From positions 87,734,170-87,798,169 of the forward strand of contig NC_068910.1 in the NCBI RefSeq assembly GCF_023091745.1: 64,000 bases of DNA, given 5' to 3'. A program made the position numbers and the translations under genes. The first letter of the stretch is position 1; every line of letters begins with the position of its first letter. The notes under the pieces were generated by a model that was not told where the DNA came from, made no database searches, and worked only from the letters and a program-made list of their open reading frames with translations. The stretch is from Budorcas taxicolor. Taxonomy: Eukaryota; Chordata; Mammalia; Artiodactyla; Bovidae. Of the stretch, positions 1 through 10,869 are shown piece by piece.

Positions 1-715
1 ATTTTTTTGTAAGATCTGATAGTTGTGAATGCTTTCAACTTTTGTGCATTTTCATGATGTCTTTATTTTTAAAGATAATTTCTCTGGGTATAGAATTCTA
101 GTTTGACAGTTGTTCTTTTACTTTCAATACTTTAGGGATGTTACTGTGCTGTCTTAAACCATGCTTTGCGTTTAGTGAGAAATTTATTACTATCCTTCCT
201 TTGTTGCTATGAACAAAACAAAACTCTTTTCTCTGACTGGTTTTAAGAGTTTCTCCTTATCACAGATTTTAAGCAGCTTAATTTGATGTGACTTTTTGAA
301 AGTTTTTCCATACCTCTTGTGATTAGTGTTTGTTGACCATTTTTGGATCCATGGGTTTATAGATTTCATCAGATTTTATCTAAACTTTTCACTTATTTTG
401 AAATATCTCTTGCTGTGTCCCTACGGTCTAGTATCTCTTTGAGGACTCTAATTTCAAATTTATTAGGTTATTTGAAGGTGTCCCACTGTTCACAGATGCT
501 CCGTGAATTTTTAAATTTAATTTTCTCCCTGCATTTCATTTTGAATATTTCTCTTGCTATGTCTTCGAGTTCATTATTCTTTCCTTCTGCAATGTCTAAG
601 CTGCTATTTAACCATTATAGGGCATTTTTCATCTCAGATATTGTACTTTTCACCTATGGATGTTTCATTTTAATCTGTGAATATGTTTCATGTCTCTACT
701 TACCTATTTGAACAC
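1..715 (-). mobile_element. Ancient L1-type LINE 3' region, left part
   Basis: T-rich plus strand resembling the antisense of the long 3' region of old mammalian L1 (L1M-type) elements. Recognisable blocks lie around 85-170, 240-360 and 470-700. The same family reappears at about 28640-29480. The natural continuation is at 3858-4250, so BovB copies A and B appear to have inserted into it. The longest frame (343-711) has no recognisable protein content. The family is recognised from memory; the exact subfamily and the strand label are less certain. Confidence 0.6.
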
Positions 716-770
716 AAGAAATACAATTAGAGTAACTCTTTCAATACCTTTACTGTTGGAGCCACCAGGG

Positions 771-1017
771 AATTGCCATCTGTTGGAAAACAGAAAAAGC
801 AAGAGAATTTTAGAAAAACGTGTACTTCTGCTTCATTGACTATGCTAAAGCCTTTGACTGTGTAGATCACAACAAACTGGAAAATTCTTAAAGAGATGGG
901 AATATCAGACCACCTTACCCATCTGGGAAACCTGTACGCAAATCAAGAAGCAAGAGTTTGAACTGGATTTGGAACAACAGACTGCTTCCAAATTGGTAAA
1001 GGAGTATGTCAAGGCTG
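771..1017 (+). mobile_element. BovB LINE copy A, left part (5'-truncated, interrupted)
   Basis: A piece of the BovB reverse transcriptase domain. The region around polymerase motif A is readable, with the Phe-Asp of the AFD motif at 853-858, but indels break the frame soon afterwards. The copy begins near the stretch matching the family's Gln-Ile-Ala-Asn region, so it is 5'-truncated. At 1017 it is cut by copy B and resumes at 2953 at the same point of the family sequence. The last 9 bases (1009-1017) are repeated at 2953-2961, which is the target-site duplication made by copy B. Confidence 0.9.
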
Positions 1018-1022
1018 CAAAG

Positions 1023-1437
1023 AATATAATCAGATTTCGCTGTTGACCATCTGGTGATGTCCATGTGGAGAGTCTTCTCTTGTGTTGTTGGAAGAGGATG
1101 TTTGCTATGACCAGTGCATTCTCTTGGCAGAACTCTATTAGCCTTTGCCTTGCTTCATTCTGTACTCCAAGGCCAAAATTGCCCATTACTCCAGGTGTTT
1201 CTTGACTTCCTACTTTTGCATTCCAGTTTCCTATAATGAAAAGGACATCTTTTTTGGGTGTTAGTTCTAGAAGATCTTGTAGGTCTTCATAGAACTGTTT
1301 AACTTCAGCTCCTTCAGCATTACTCGTCGGGGCATAGGCTTGGATTACCATGGTACTGAATGGTTTGCCGTGGAAATGAACAGAGATCAATCTGTTGTTT
1401 TTGAGACTGCATCTAAGTACTGCATTTTGGACTCCAG
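1023..1437 (-). pseudogene. BovB apurinic-type endonuclease fragment (inverted 5' part of copy B)
   Basis: The minus strand reads about 130 residues of the BovB endonuclease domain, which in the live element nicks target DNA to prime reverse transcription. Visible family landmarks are the IQAYAPTSN region, the DLLELTPKKDVLFIIG strand and the WNAKVGSQ motif, followed by the GQRLIEFCQENAL-type helix. In the family the motif is Gly-Asp-Trp-Asn; here the Asp codon is Asn (1226-1228, complement). The open frame extends beyond the domain on both sides (905-1489) only by chance, into copy A on one side and antisense RT on the other. The domain's N- and C-terminal parts are absent. Confidence 0.88.
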
Positions 1438-2656
1438 TCATCCTGGAATGTGCAGTCAAGTGGGCCTTAGAAAGCATCACTATGAGCAAACTAGTGGAGG
1501 GGATGGAATTCCAGTTGAGCTATTTCAAATCCTGAAAGATGATGCTGTGAAAGTGCTGCACTCAATATGCCAGCAAATTTGGAAAACTCAGCAGTGGCCA
1601 CAGGACTGGAAAAAGTCAGTTCTCATTCCAATCCCAAAGCAAGGCAATGCCAAAGAAGGCTTAAACTACCACACAATTGCACTCATCTCACAGGCTAGTA
1701 AAGTAATGCTCAAAATTTTCCAAGCCAGGCTTCAGCAGTACATGAACCGTGAACTTCCAGATGTTCAAGTTAGTTTTAGAACAGGCAGAGGAACCAGAGA
1801 ACAAATTGCCAACATCCACTGGATCATCGAAAAAGCAAGAGAGTTCCAGAAAAACATCTATTTCTGCTTTCTTGACTATGCCAAAGCCTTTGACTGTGTG
1901 GATCACAATAAACTGTGGAAGATTCTTCAAGACACGGAAATACTAGACCACCTGACCTGCCTCCTGAGAAATCTGTATGCAGGTCAGGAAGCAACAGTTA
2001 GAATTGGACATGGAACAACAGACTGGTTCCAAATAGGAAAAGGAGTACATCAAGGCTGTATACTGTCACCCTGCTTATTCAGCTTACATGCAGAGTACAT
2101 CATGAGAAATGCTGGGGTGGAGGCAGCACAAGCTGGAATCAAGGTTGCCGGGAGAAATATCCATAACCTCAGATACGCAGATGACACCACCCTTATGGCA
2201 GAAAGTGAAGAGGAGCTAAAGAGCCTCTTGATAAAAGTGAAAGAGGAAAGTGAAAAAGTTGGCTTAAAGCTCAATATTCAGAAAACGAAGATCATGGCAT
2301 CCAGTCCCATCACTTGATGGGAAATAGATGGGGAAACAGTGGAAACAGTGTCAGACTTTATTTTGAGGGGCTCCAAAATCACTGCAGATGGTGACTGCAG
2401 CCATGAAATAAAACGCTTACTCATTGGAGGAAAAGTTATGCCCAATCTAGACAGCATATTAAAAAGCAGAGACATTACTTTGCCAACAAAGGTCCATCTA
2501 GTCAAAGCTATGGTTTTTCCAGTAGTCATGTATGGATGTGAGAGTTGGACTATAAAGAAAGCTGAGCACCAAAGAATTGTTGCTTTTGAACTGTGGTGTT
2601 GGAGAAGACTCTTGAGAGTTCCTTGGACTGCAAGGAAATCCAACCAGTCCATCTGA
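1438..2656 (+). pseudogene. BovB reverse transcriptase, broken (copy B)
   Basis: One frame carries the RT domain from the GGDGIPVELFQ region through motif A (FDCVDH, catalytic Asp at 1892-1894), the QGCILSPCLF motif and the catalytic YADD box at 2174-2185. It continues into the thumb and the C-terminal zinc-finger-like region with the CWRRLLRVPWT block. A TCA-to-TGA change creates a stop at 2315-2317, and the frame ends again at 2654-2656, so the product is interrupted. The chance open frame starts at 1340 inside the inverted endonuclease piece, so residues before 1438 are not RT. No promoter or intact N-terminus is present. Confidence 0.92.
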
Positions 2657-2952
2657 AAGGAAATCAGACCTGAATGTTCATCGGAACGACTGATGTTGAA
2701 GGTGAAACTCCAAAACTTTGGCCACCTGATGCACAAAACTGAACCACTGGAAAAGGCCTGATGCTGGGAAAGATTTAAGGCAGGAAGAGAAGGGGATGAC
2801 AGCGGATGAGATGGTTTAATGGCATCACCGACTCAATGGACATGAGTTTGAGTAAACTCAGGGAGTTAGTGATGGACAGGGAGATCTGGCGTGCTGCAGT
2901 CCATTGGGTCACAAAGAGTTGGACACAACTGAGTGACTGAACTGAACTGATA

Positions 2953-3857
2953 TCAAGGCTGTATATTGTCACTCTGCTTGTTTAACATATATGCGGAATA
3001 CATCATGTAAAATGCCAGGCTGGATGTAGCACTCCCTGGAATCAAGATTGCTGGGGGAAATATCAATAACCTCAGGTATGCAGATGATATCACCCTTGTG
3101 GCAGAAAGCAAAGAGGAACTAAAGAGCCTCTTGATGAAAGTGAAAAAGGATAGTGAAAAATTTGCCTTAAAAGCCAGCATCCAAAAATTTGAGATCATGG
3201 CGTCAGGTTCTATCACTTCATGGCAAATAGATGGGGAAACGACAGAAACAGTGACAGACTTTATTTTCTTGGTCTCCAAAATCACTGCAGATAGTGACTG
3301 CAGCCATGAAATTAAAAGACGCCTGCATCTTGGAAGAAAAACTATGACAAACCTAGACAGCATATTAAAAAGCAGAGACATTACTTCATCGACAAAGGTT
3401 CGTATAGTCAAAGCTATGGTTTTTGCAGTAGTCATGTATGGATGTGAGAGTTGGATCATAAAGAAAGCTGAGCAATGATAAGTTGATGCTTTTGAACTGT
3501 GGTGTTGGAGAAGACCCTTGAGAGTCCCTTGGACTGCAAGGAGATCCAACCACCAACCCTAAAGGAAATCAACTCTGAATATTCATTGGAAGGACTGATG
3601 CTGAGCTGAAGCTCTAATATTTTGGCCACCTGAAGGGAAGAGCTGACTCACTGGAAAAGACCCTGATGCTGGGAAAGACCGAAGGCAGGAGGAGAAGGGG
3701 ACAACAGAGGATGAGTTGGTTGGATGGCATCACTTTTTCAATTGACATGAGTTTAAGCATGCTCCAGGAGATAATGAAAGCCAGGGAAGCCGGGTGTGCT
3801 GCAATCCATGGGGTCGCAGAGTCGGACACAATTTAGCAAGTGAACAACACCAACAAC
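2953..3857 (+). mobile_element. BovB LINE copy A, right part
   Basis: Continues copy A after the copy B insertion. It contains the YADD box at 3077-3088 and a readable frame at 3098-3478 covering the RT thumb region, ending at a stop within the family's KKAEH block. It then runs to the 3' end. The tail is a CAA-rich run after a TAGCAA-type ending, unlike the CTGAA repeats of copy B. Sequence drift is clearly greater than in copy B, consistent with A being the older host element. Confidence 0.92.
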
Positions 3858-4250
3858 AATGATGTCTTTGCTGATTCTCACATCTGTGCTAGCTCTTGGT
3901 TGATTTCAATTGGTTGCCTTCATATGGGTCCATTTTCCTGCTGTTTTGCATGCTTGATCATTCTTGGTTAGATGGCAGACACTGTGTGTTTTATCATGTT
4001 AGGTCCTCCATATTTTTGTATTCTTATAAATATTCTTCTTTTATTCTCAAGGTACTGTTTAGTTACTTTTAGGAAGATTGGTTCTTTCAGGTTCTGCTTT
4101 CAAAGTTTTTTAGGTAGGACTGGAATCATGCTAACTTAATGGTTAATAATCCCCACTACTAAGCCAAGATCATTCTATTCTCTTTACTCAGTTACCTGCA
4201 GGTAGGAACAGATACCTTTGTTAGTGGTAGGAACCTTATCTTAAGTAACT
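3858..4250 (-). mobile_element. Ancient L1-type LINE 3' region, right part
   Basis: Resumes the old LINE-like sequence seen at 1-715. Blocks match the part of that family that mentions, in plus orientation, a TTGCATG-type stretch near 3945, the ATATTTTTGTATTC block near 4010 and the AATCCCCACTACT block near 4147. The split by about 3.1 kb of BovB sequence is direct evidence of relative age. The right edge is approximate. Confidence 0.6.
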
Positions 4251-4982
4251 ATTTAAAAGAACACTAGATGCATAAATGTGATATGATGTACAAAAGCTTA
4301 GGGGAGACATTTTAGAAATAAAGAAGTGTGTGTATTTTTTGTATTTTGTGAAATATAGATGGATTAAAATTAAAAACTATTTATATTTGAATTTTAGAGA
4401 TTTTTTTAACCCTTGGGTTTCTTCTGTGTTTTTGCTATAGTTTATACTTTATCAATGTACTGTGCTCATTTCTGCTAATTTGTGGTAAACAAAGCTTTAG
4501 AAATGCCACATCCAATGCTTTTTTTATTTGAAAAAACACTAAATATTCTTATTCCCATAATATTTCAACATATATCACATATATTTTCTAATTATACAGT
4601 TTAAAATTTTTTTATCCTGGGGATAAGGAGCTATTAATAACATAGGATAAATGATCTTAATATTAGAGTCTCCTGGCAATAGAACTATATAGGCTTTCAC
4701 AGTGTAAAAACAGGAAAATTAATTTTCCTCATATATTTTGGTAAAATTTAACTTTGGAAGCTGTAATAACCCTGACCAAATTGTTTTATAATGCTTGTGG
4801 AAGCTTTATAAAAGGTGGAATATTTAATAAAAGATATGCATTTAATATATTGAAAATATGTCAATCATAATAGGATTGTGAGCTTTCATTTTATTGTAGA
4901 AAATAAATGAAAACACACTTGCTTTAAGGTTGTATTAAAAATATGTTAGTAGGACAATTACTTGATGACAGATACAATTTAT
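4251..4982. other. Unassigned AT-rich stretch
   Basis: No repeat family, coding frame or structured RNA recognised. Composition is strongly AT-rich with short A and T runs. It lies between the old L1-like piece and the mariner. Confidence 0.5.
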
Positions 4983-4984
4983 TA

Positions 4985-6233
4985 TTAGGTTGGTGCAAAA
5001 GTAATTGCAGTTTTACATTGTTGAACTTTGCCATTTGATATTGGAATACATTCTTAAATAAATGTAATTATGTTATACAACATTTTAATGCACATTTCTC
5101 ACCTTATTTATATTTTTGCTAATAATTTAATACTTCCTGTTTATTTTATATTTATTTTAGACTAGGGAAATTATGTTAGACAGAAAGCAATGTGAGTGAT
5201 TTGAGTTCAAAATGGGTCAGAAAGCAGCAACATCAACAACATGTTTGGCCCACGAACTGCTGAGGAACATGCAGTGCAGTGGTGGTTCAAGAAGCTTTGC
5301 AAAGGAGACGAGAGCCTTGAACACGAGGAGCATAGTGGCCAACCGTAGGAAGTTGACAACAACCAATTGAGAGCCATCATCAAAGCTGATCCACTCACAA
5401 CAGCACAAGAAGTTGCTGAAGAACTCAATGTTGACCGTTCTATGGTCGTTTGGCTTTTGAAGCAAATTGGAATGGTGAAAAAGCTCAATAAGTGGGTGCC
5501 TCAAGCTGGCTGAAGATCAAAAACATTGTCCTTTGAGTGTTGTCTTCTCTTATTCTATGCAATAATGAACCATTTCTCAATCGGATTTTGCCGTGCAATG
5601 AAAAGTGGATTTTATATGACAACCATTGATTATCAGCTCAGTGTTTAGAACAAGAAGAAGCTCCAAGGCACTTCCCAAAGCCAAATTTTCACCAAAAATG
5701 GTCTGTTTGGTGGTCTGCTGCCTGTCTGATCCACCTAAGTTTTCTGAATCCCAGAGAAACCATTACATGTGAGAAGTATGCTCAGCAAATGGATGAGATG
5801 CATTGACGACTGCAATGCCTGCAGCCAGCACTGGTCAACTGAAAGGGCCCAGTTCTTCTCCATGACAACGCCTGACCACACATCACAAAACAAATGCTTC
5901 AAAATTTGAAGGAACTGGGTTAGAGAAGTTTCGCCTCACCCACTATACACACCTGACTTCTCTCCAACTGACTGCCACTTCTTCAAGTGTCTCAACAACT
6001 TTTTGCAGGGAAGATACTTCCATAACCAGCAGGAGACAGAAAATGCTTTCCAAGAGTTCATCAAATACCGAAGCATGGGTTTTTATGCTATAGGAATAAA
6101 CAAACTTATTTCTCATTGGCAAAAGTGTGTTGATTTTAATGGCTCCTATTTTGTTTAATAAAGATGTGTTTGAGCCTAGTTACAGTGATTTAAAATTCAC
6201 AGTCTGAATCCACAGTTACATTCTCACCAATAA
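4985..6233 (+). mobile_element. Mariner DNA transposon, Hsmar1/SETMAR-like, nearly full length
   Basis: The left terminal inverted repeat is excellent: it begins TTAGGTTGGTGCAAAAGTAA at 4985, directly after a TA at 4983-4984. The right repeat is worn but alignable in reverse complement at about 6209-6233 and is followed by TA at 6234-6235. This fits the TA target duplication of Tc1/mariner elements. The length of about 1.25 kb is close to the family norm of about 1.3 kb. It contains one transposase pseudogene. No other repeat interrupts it. Confidence 0.92.
5172..6158 (+). pseudogene. Mariner transposase, inactivated (Hsmar1/SETMAR type)
   Basis: A decayed cut-and-paste transposase. Upstream are the DNA-binding helix-turn-helix regions (matching the VQWWFKK and GDESLE area at about 5265-5320 and the AEELNVD area near 5410-5440). 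The catalytic DDE/D-type core follows. At the first catalytic position the family's CDEKW box reads Cys-Asn-Glu-Lys-Trp (near 5590-5605), so the first acid is Asn. The second acid is present in a HDNA box near 5860, but the following Arg codon is TGA, a probable CpG decay. The third, in the SP-T-D box near 5965, is present. Other stops occur near 5200 and 5347. The terminal NGSYF block ends at TAA 6156-6158. Confidence 0.9.
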
Positions 6234-6235
6234 TA

Positions 6236-6842
6236 TAATTATAACCAATAATGCATTTTCACCTGATAATAAATCTGACACCCTTGTCTGACTCTGACAA
6301 CTTAAAACTGAGGTGAATTAGGGACATCCAGACCATTGAGGGCTCACTCAGTGAAAAAGTCTTTAATTTAGCAGGCAAAATTAAAAATTGATATAAGAAT
6401 ATATGCATTTGTTAGGGGAAGTGTTAAAGTTATTCTTCCACTTAATAATAGAGAAAGGATTATGTCTGATTTTTCAATTACATTCTGGTCTCTGACAATT
6501 TACCAAAAAGCTACTTTTGCTAATATCTAAGAATCTTTTAAGATTGAATTATTGATATTTCACACTTCTATACTATTAAATTTTCAAATGCATTTATTAC
6601 TTCAAGTGGAAAAATATTGTAATATTCTATATCAGCTTTCATAATTGAAGATAAATGTGTCCATATTTTATTACTTTTCAAATATTATCAGATGTAGGAA
6701 GTTGATTTAAAATGGAAGAATTTAACCTAACAATATTGTTGAATATTTAAAAATGTGTTTAGTCATGTCTCAAGATAGAAGAAGATGGGGAGCAATATAT
6801 CTCTTGATCTAGAGCAGTGCACATGTCAAATAAGGGTGAGCT
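6236..6842. other. Unassigned AT-rich stretch
   Basis: AT-rich sequence without a recognised repeat, coding frame or RNA. It separates the mariner from the next BovB copy. Confidence 0.5.
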
Positions 6843-6849
6843 ACCAGCA

Positions 6850-7340
6850 GAGACATTACTTTGTCAACAAAGGTCCATCTAGTCAAGGCTATGGTTTTTC
6901 CAGTAGTCATGTATGGATGTGAGAGCTGGACTATAAAGAAAGCTGAGCACCGAAGAATTGTTGCTTTTGAACTGTGGTGTTGGAGAAGACTCTTGAGAGT
7001 CCCTTGGACTGAAAGGAGATTCAACCAGTCCATCCTAAAGGAGATCAGCCCTGGGTGTTCATTGGAAGGACTGATGTTGAAGCTGAAACTCCCAATATTT
7101 TGGCCACCTGATGCAAAGAGCTGACTCATTTGAAAAGCCCCTGATGTTGGGAAAGATTGAAGGCAGGAGGAGAAGGGGATGACAGAGGATGAGATGGTTA
7201 GATGACATCACCAACTCAATGGACATGAGTTTGGGTAAACTCCGGGAGTTGGTGATGAACAGGGAAGCCTGACGTGCTGCGGTTCGTGGGGTTGTGAAGA
7301 GTTGAACACGACAAAGCAACTGAACTGACTGACTGACTGA
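6850..7340 (+). mobile_element. BovB LINE 3' fragment
   Basis: A 5'-truncated BovB starting in the thumb region (CAGAGACATTAC block at about 6849) and ending in an ACTG repeat at about 7324-7340. The C-terminal CWRRLLRVPWT block is readable in the frame at 6861-7124, which then stops. A 7-bp candidate target-site duplication (ACCAGCA, 6843-6849 and 7340-7346) fits the boundaries, though part of the left copy could belong to the element. Confidence 0.9.
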
Positions 7341-7346
7341 CCAGCA

Positions 7347-7929
7347 CCTGTGCAGTTGAATTGTCCCCTTTTCCTGATTAAATTAGTGTGGCTGATACTG
7401 GGAATTTCCATTTATTTCTACCATTTTTTCCTTAGCTCCTTTCCTCAACTTTGACCAATCTTTGTTTATTTTAGTTGATTACTTTTTTGAGGGTTTCAAG
7501 ATTTTAAAAAGAAGATAAATTATTGGACATGATTCACCACAGTGACTTGAATTCTCAGAAATCTTGAAATACTGAATACACAATTTCTCCAAGATATAGA
7601 ATGTTTAAATGTTATTATTTCCATTTTAGCAGGTGGCAGAGAATTGATTAAACAGTTTGGCAAAATTGTTTGTGAATTCAGTCCAACTCTTCCGTGGTGG
7701 CTATCATGATAGAAGTGGCCTAGCCACTAAGAGTTGAGTTCAGTTTTTAGCTGTTTCAGTATCCCAAAATAGTATTCCAGTGAAGGAGCAAGGAGAGAGG
7801 ATGTTGAAGTACAGAGAATTTTTTCTTTATCACAAACACTATGTCTGTTCATCTTTACATAGACAAATGAGATGGAGCAGGAATGATCCTATAGGTTTTT
7901 TTCAGCTCCCTGCTTTTAGAGAACTTGTT
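7347..7929. other. Unassigned stretch
   Basis: No recognised repeat or coding content between the BovB fragment and the next SINE. Short frames here have no family features. Confidence 0.5.
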
Positions 7930-7938
7930 AGTTATAGG

Positions 7939-8137
7939 TATGTGCTATGCTTAGTCCATGTCCTACTCTTTGTGATCCCATGGACTGTAGCCTGCCAGGC
8001 TCCTCTGTCCATGGGGATTCTCTAGGCAAGAATACTGGAGTGGGTTTCCTTGCCCTCCTCCACAGGATCTTCCCAACCCAGGGATCAAACATAGGGATGG
8101 ATCACACATTGCAGGCAGATTCTTTACTCTCTGAGCC
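7939..8137 (-). mobile_element. Bov-tA-type SINE
   Basis: Antisense tRNA-Glu-derived SINE. The tRNA-like head lies at the right (GCAGGCAGATTCTTTACTCT at about 8112) and the BovB-like 3' tail at the left. A 9-bp target-site duplication, AGTTATAGG, flanks it at 7930-7938 and 8138-8146. Confidence 0.93.
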
Positions 8138-8146
8138 AGTTATAGG

Positions 8147-8791
8147 CATAGGATATTCTAATATTTATGAGAATAAAATAAACTTTGCTGTTTTACTAAC
8201 AGTTATTTTTTTCTCTCTTTTTTTTTTCTCTTTCACAGACCACCACTATGCATCTATAATTTTGTACTTAAAGAAAGCAAGGAACTATTTCTCACTCCAA
8301 GCACATGCAAACCATAGGAAATATAAAATGCCTTCATCCATCAAATGTAACAGCTTGTTTGTGAATTGAAAAACTTGTAAATGGAAACAATGCAATTAGT
8401 ATTTCTTTTAGACTGCATTGTTCAATCTGAAATTTGTATATTTCTTCTTCCTGTATAAATTTTTAAGAATCAAAGATATAGAATATTTTAAGATACATAT
8501 GGTGAAGCATTCTGAATATATTTTAAAGCTGTTTATTTCTGTTTACCTTAATCAAATGTTTCTCTTTGAATGTTTTCCTTTTTTATTATTAACAGATAAC
8601 ATGTCTTTAGAAAAAAAAAGAATCTTATTTCTTCAACACACTGTCTAAATAGTATCATTCTCCACTTAGAATGCAGTAATGAAATAAATGAATGTTTAAA
8701 AACTGGGTAAATTTTGAGAAGTTCCTTGGATTCATGTAAATCCTGTAAACAGAAATATACCTGTTTAGTGATCCATTTGGCATTTTATATG
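8147..8791. other. Unassigned AT-rich stretch
   Basis: Includes a T/C-rich tract at about 8209-8236. The open frames (for example 8418-8648) are low-complexity AT-rich translations. No repeat family recognised. Confidence 0.5.
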
Positions 8792-10176
8792 AAAGTGCTG
8801 CACTCAATATGCCAACAAATTTGGAAAACTCAGCAGTGGCCACAGGACTGGAAAAGGTCCGTTTTCATTCCAATCCCAAAGAAAGGCAATACCAAAGAAG
8901 GCTCAAACTACTGCACAATTGCACTCATCTCACATGCTAGTAAAGTAATGCTCAAAATTCTCCAAGCCAGGCTTCAACAATAGGTGAAATGTGAAATTCC
9001 AGATGTTCAGCTGGTTTTACAAAAGGCAGAGGAATCAGAGATCAAATTGCCAACATCCACTGGATCATGGAAAAAGCAAGAGAGTTCCAGAAAAACATCT
9101 CTTTCTGCTTTATTGACTATGCCAAAGCCTTCGACTGTGTGGATCACAATAAACTGTGGAAAATTCTGAAAGAGATGGGAATACCAGATGGGAATACCTC
9201 TTGAGAAACCTGTATGCAGGTCAGGAAGCAACAGTTAGAACTGGACATGAAACAATAGACTGGTTCCAAATAGGAAAAGGAGTACGTCAAGGCTATATAT
9301 TGTCACCCTGCTTACTTAACTTATATGTAGAGTACATCATGAGAAACACTGGGCTGGAAGAAGCACAAGCGGAAATCAAGATTGCTGGGAGAAATATCAA
9401 TAACCTCAGATATGCAGATGACACCACCCTTATGGCAGAAAGTGAAGAGGAACTAAAAGCCTCTTGATGAAAGTGAAAGAGGAGAGTGAAAAAGTTGGCT
9501 TAAAGCTCAACATTCAGAAAACGAAGATCATGGCATCTGGTCCCATCACTTCATGGGAAATCGATGGGGAAACAGTGGAAACAGTGTCAGACTTTATTTC
9601 TGGGGGCTCCAAAATCACTGCAGATGGTGACTGCAGCCACGAAATTAAAAGACACTTACTCCTTGGAAGGAAAGTTATGACTAACCTAGATAGCATATTG
9701 AAAAGCAGAGACATTACTTGCCAACAAAGGTCTGTCTAGTTAAGGCTATGGTTTTTCCAGTTGTCATGTGTGGATGTGAGAGTTGGACTGTGAAGAAAGC
9801 TGAGCACCAAAGAATTGATGCTTTTGAACTGTGGTGTTGGAGAAGACTCTTGAGAGTTCCTTGGACTGCAAGAAGATCCAACCAGTCCATTCAGTCCTGG
9901 GTGTTCTTTGGAAGGAATGATGCTAAAGCTGAAACTCCAGTACTTTGGCCACCTCATGCAAAGAGTTGACTTATTGGAAAAGACCCTGATGCTGGGAGGG
10001 ATTGGGGGCAGGAGGAGAAGGGGATGACAGAGGATGAGATGGCTGGATGGCATCACCGACTCGATGGATGTGAGTCTGAGTGAACTCCGGGAGTTAGTGA
10101 TGGACAGAGATGTCTGACGTACTGGGATTCATGGGGTTGCAAAAAGTTAGACACAACTGAGCGACTGAACTGAACT
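8792..10176 (+). mobile_element. BovB LINE copy C (5'-truncated, RT degraded)
   Basis: Begins within the RT domain (VLHSICQQIWKTQQ region) and runs to the GAACTGAACTGAA tail near 10176. The frame is broken repeatedly: a TAG at 8981-8983, a local deletion with a short repeat near 9180-9200, a frame change near 9465, and a deletion at about 9720. The catalytic YADD box survives at 9411-9422 within the open frame at 9156-9467. The QG-ILSPC motif and the C-terminal CWRRLLRVPWT block are also visible. About 1.4 kb of the element's roughly 3 kb is present. Confidence 0.93.
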
Positions 10177-10369
10177 GAATGCTTTGTAAATAAAGGCTTT
10201 GTTTCATGGAGCACAATAATCTGTGGCCCATAATCATTAATGTCAGATCTCGGGTCTACCACTTATTCATTTACTAATGGCGTGATCATGAATAACGAAA
10301 TTTACTTCACCATATATCAGGCACCTAAAAATGTCTGTGGATATTGATTCAACACTTTGACTAGTGTCT

Positions 10370-10599
10370 GCCCATAATGATAATAAAAATGATAACAGCT
10401 AACACATGCATCACTGTATTCTTGGCCCAGTTTAATACTGGGCCAATTTAATCCCCAAAGAAACCATCTGAGGTTGGCCTTGTTATCTCTACTGAAGAAT
10501 AAACTGAGACATAGAAATGTTAACTAACCTACCCAGGATTGTGTACAAAACCAAAACTGAAACCTAAGTCTCTTGAGTCTGTGGTTTTTAACCCCTATT
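10370..10599 (+). mobile_element. MIR-type SINE
   Basis: Shows the MIR order in plus orientation: a TAACACATGCATCACTG-like start, a TTTAATCC block near 10447, the GAGG-TTGG-ATCTCTACTGAAG-type core, then AAACTGAGACATAGAAATG near 10503 and a worn ACCCAGG block. A Bov-tA SINE is inserted at its right end. Confidence 0.75.
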
Positions 10600-10611
10600 C
10601 ATGTTTCTCCA

Positions 10612-10810
10612 TGCTTCCCTGGTGGATCAGTTGGTAAAGAATCTGCCTGCAATGCGGGAGACCTGGATTTGATCCCTGGGTTGGGAAGATCCCCTGGAGG
10701 AGCGCATGGCAACCTACTCCAGTATTACTGCCTGGAGAATCCCCATAGATAGAGCCTGGTGGCTATAGTCCTTGGGGTCACAAGAGTCAGGCATGACTGA
10801 GTGACTTTCA
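10612..10810 (+). mobile_element. Bov-tA-type SINE
   Basis: Plus-strand Bov-tA with the tRNA-like head (GGTAAAGAATCTGCCTGCAA near 10632) and BovB-like tail. A perfect 12-bp target-site duplication, CATGTTTCTCCA, lies at 10600-10611 and 10811-10822. Confidence 0.96.
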
Positions 10811-10869
10811 CATGTTTCTCCAAAGTTCAATACATGTTAATTGTGATATTTATAAATGATCAGTTACAA

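Larger units (their letters stand above)
1018..2952 (+). mobile_element. BovB LINE copy B, nested in copy A, with inverted 5' segment
   Basis: A BovB retrotransposon inserted into copy A and flanked by a 9-bp target-site duplication (1009-1017 and 2953-2961). From about 1438 to 2952 it runs in plus orientation, from the start of the reverse transcriptase to the typical 3' end with its short ACTGA-rich tail at about 2933-2950. From 1018 to about 1437 the upstream endonuclease segment is present in reverse orientation. This is the arrangement left by twin priming during target-primed reverse transcription. Endonuclease-RT spacer sequence is missing at the inversion junction. Coding sequence is broken, so the copy is dead. 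Confidence 0.93.

Noticed and set aside
343..711. 122-residue plus-strand open frame
   Set aside because: It lies in T-rich antisense LINE sequence; the hydrophobic translation follows from composition and matches no protein family.
1688..2736. Minus-strand open frames opposite BovB RT (also 9007-9231, 30427-31385, 41727-42281)
   Set aside because: They are antisense shadows of the BovB coding strand and recur in every copy.
5207..5504. Two overlapping minus-strand frames in the mariner
   Set aside because: They are antisense of the transposase pseudogene.
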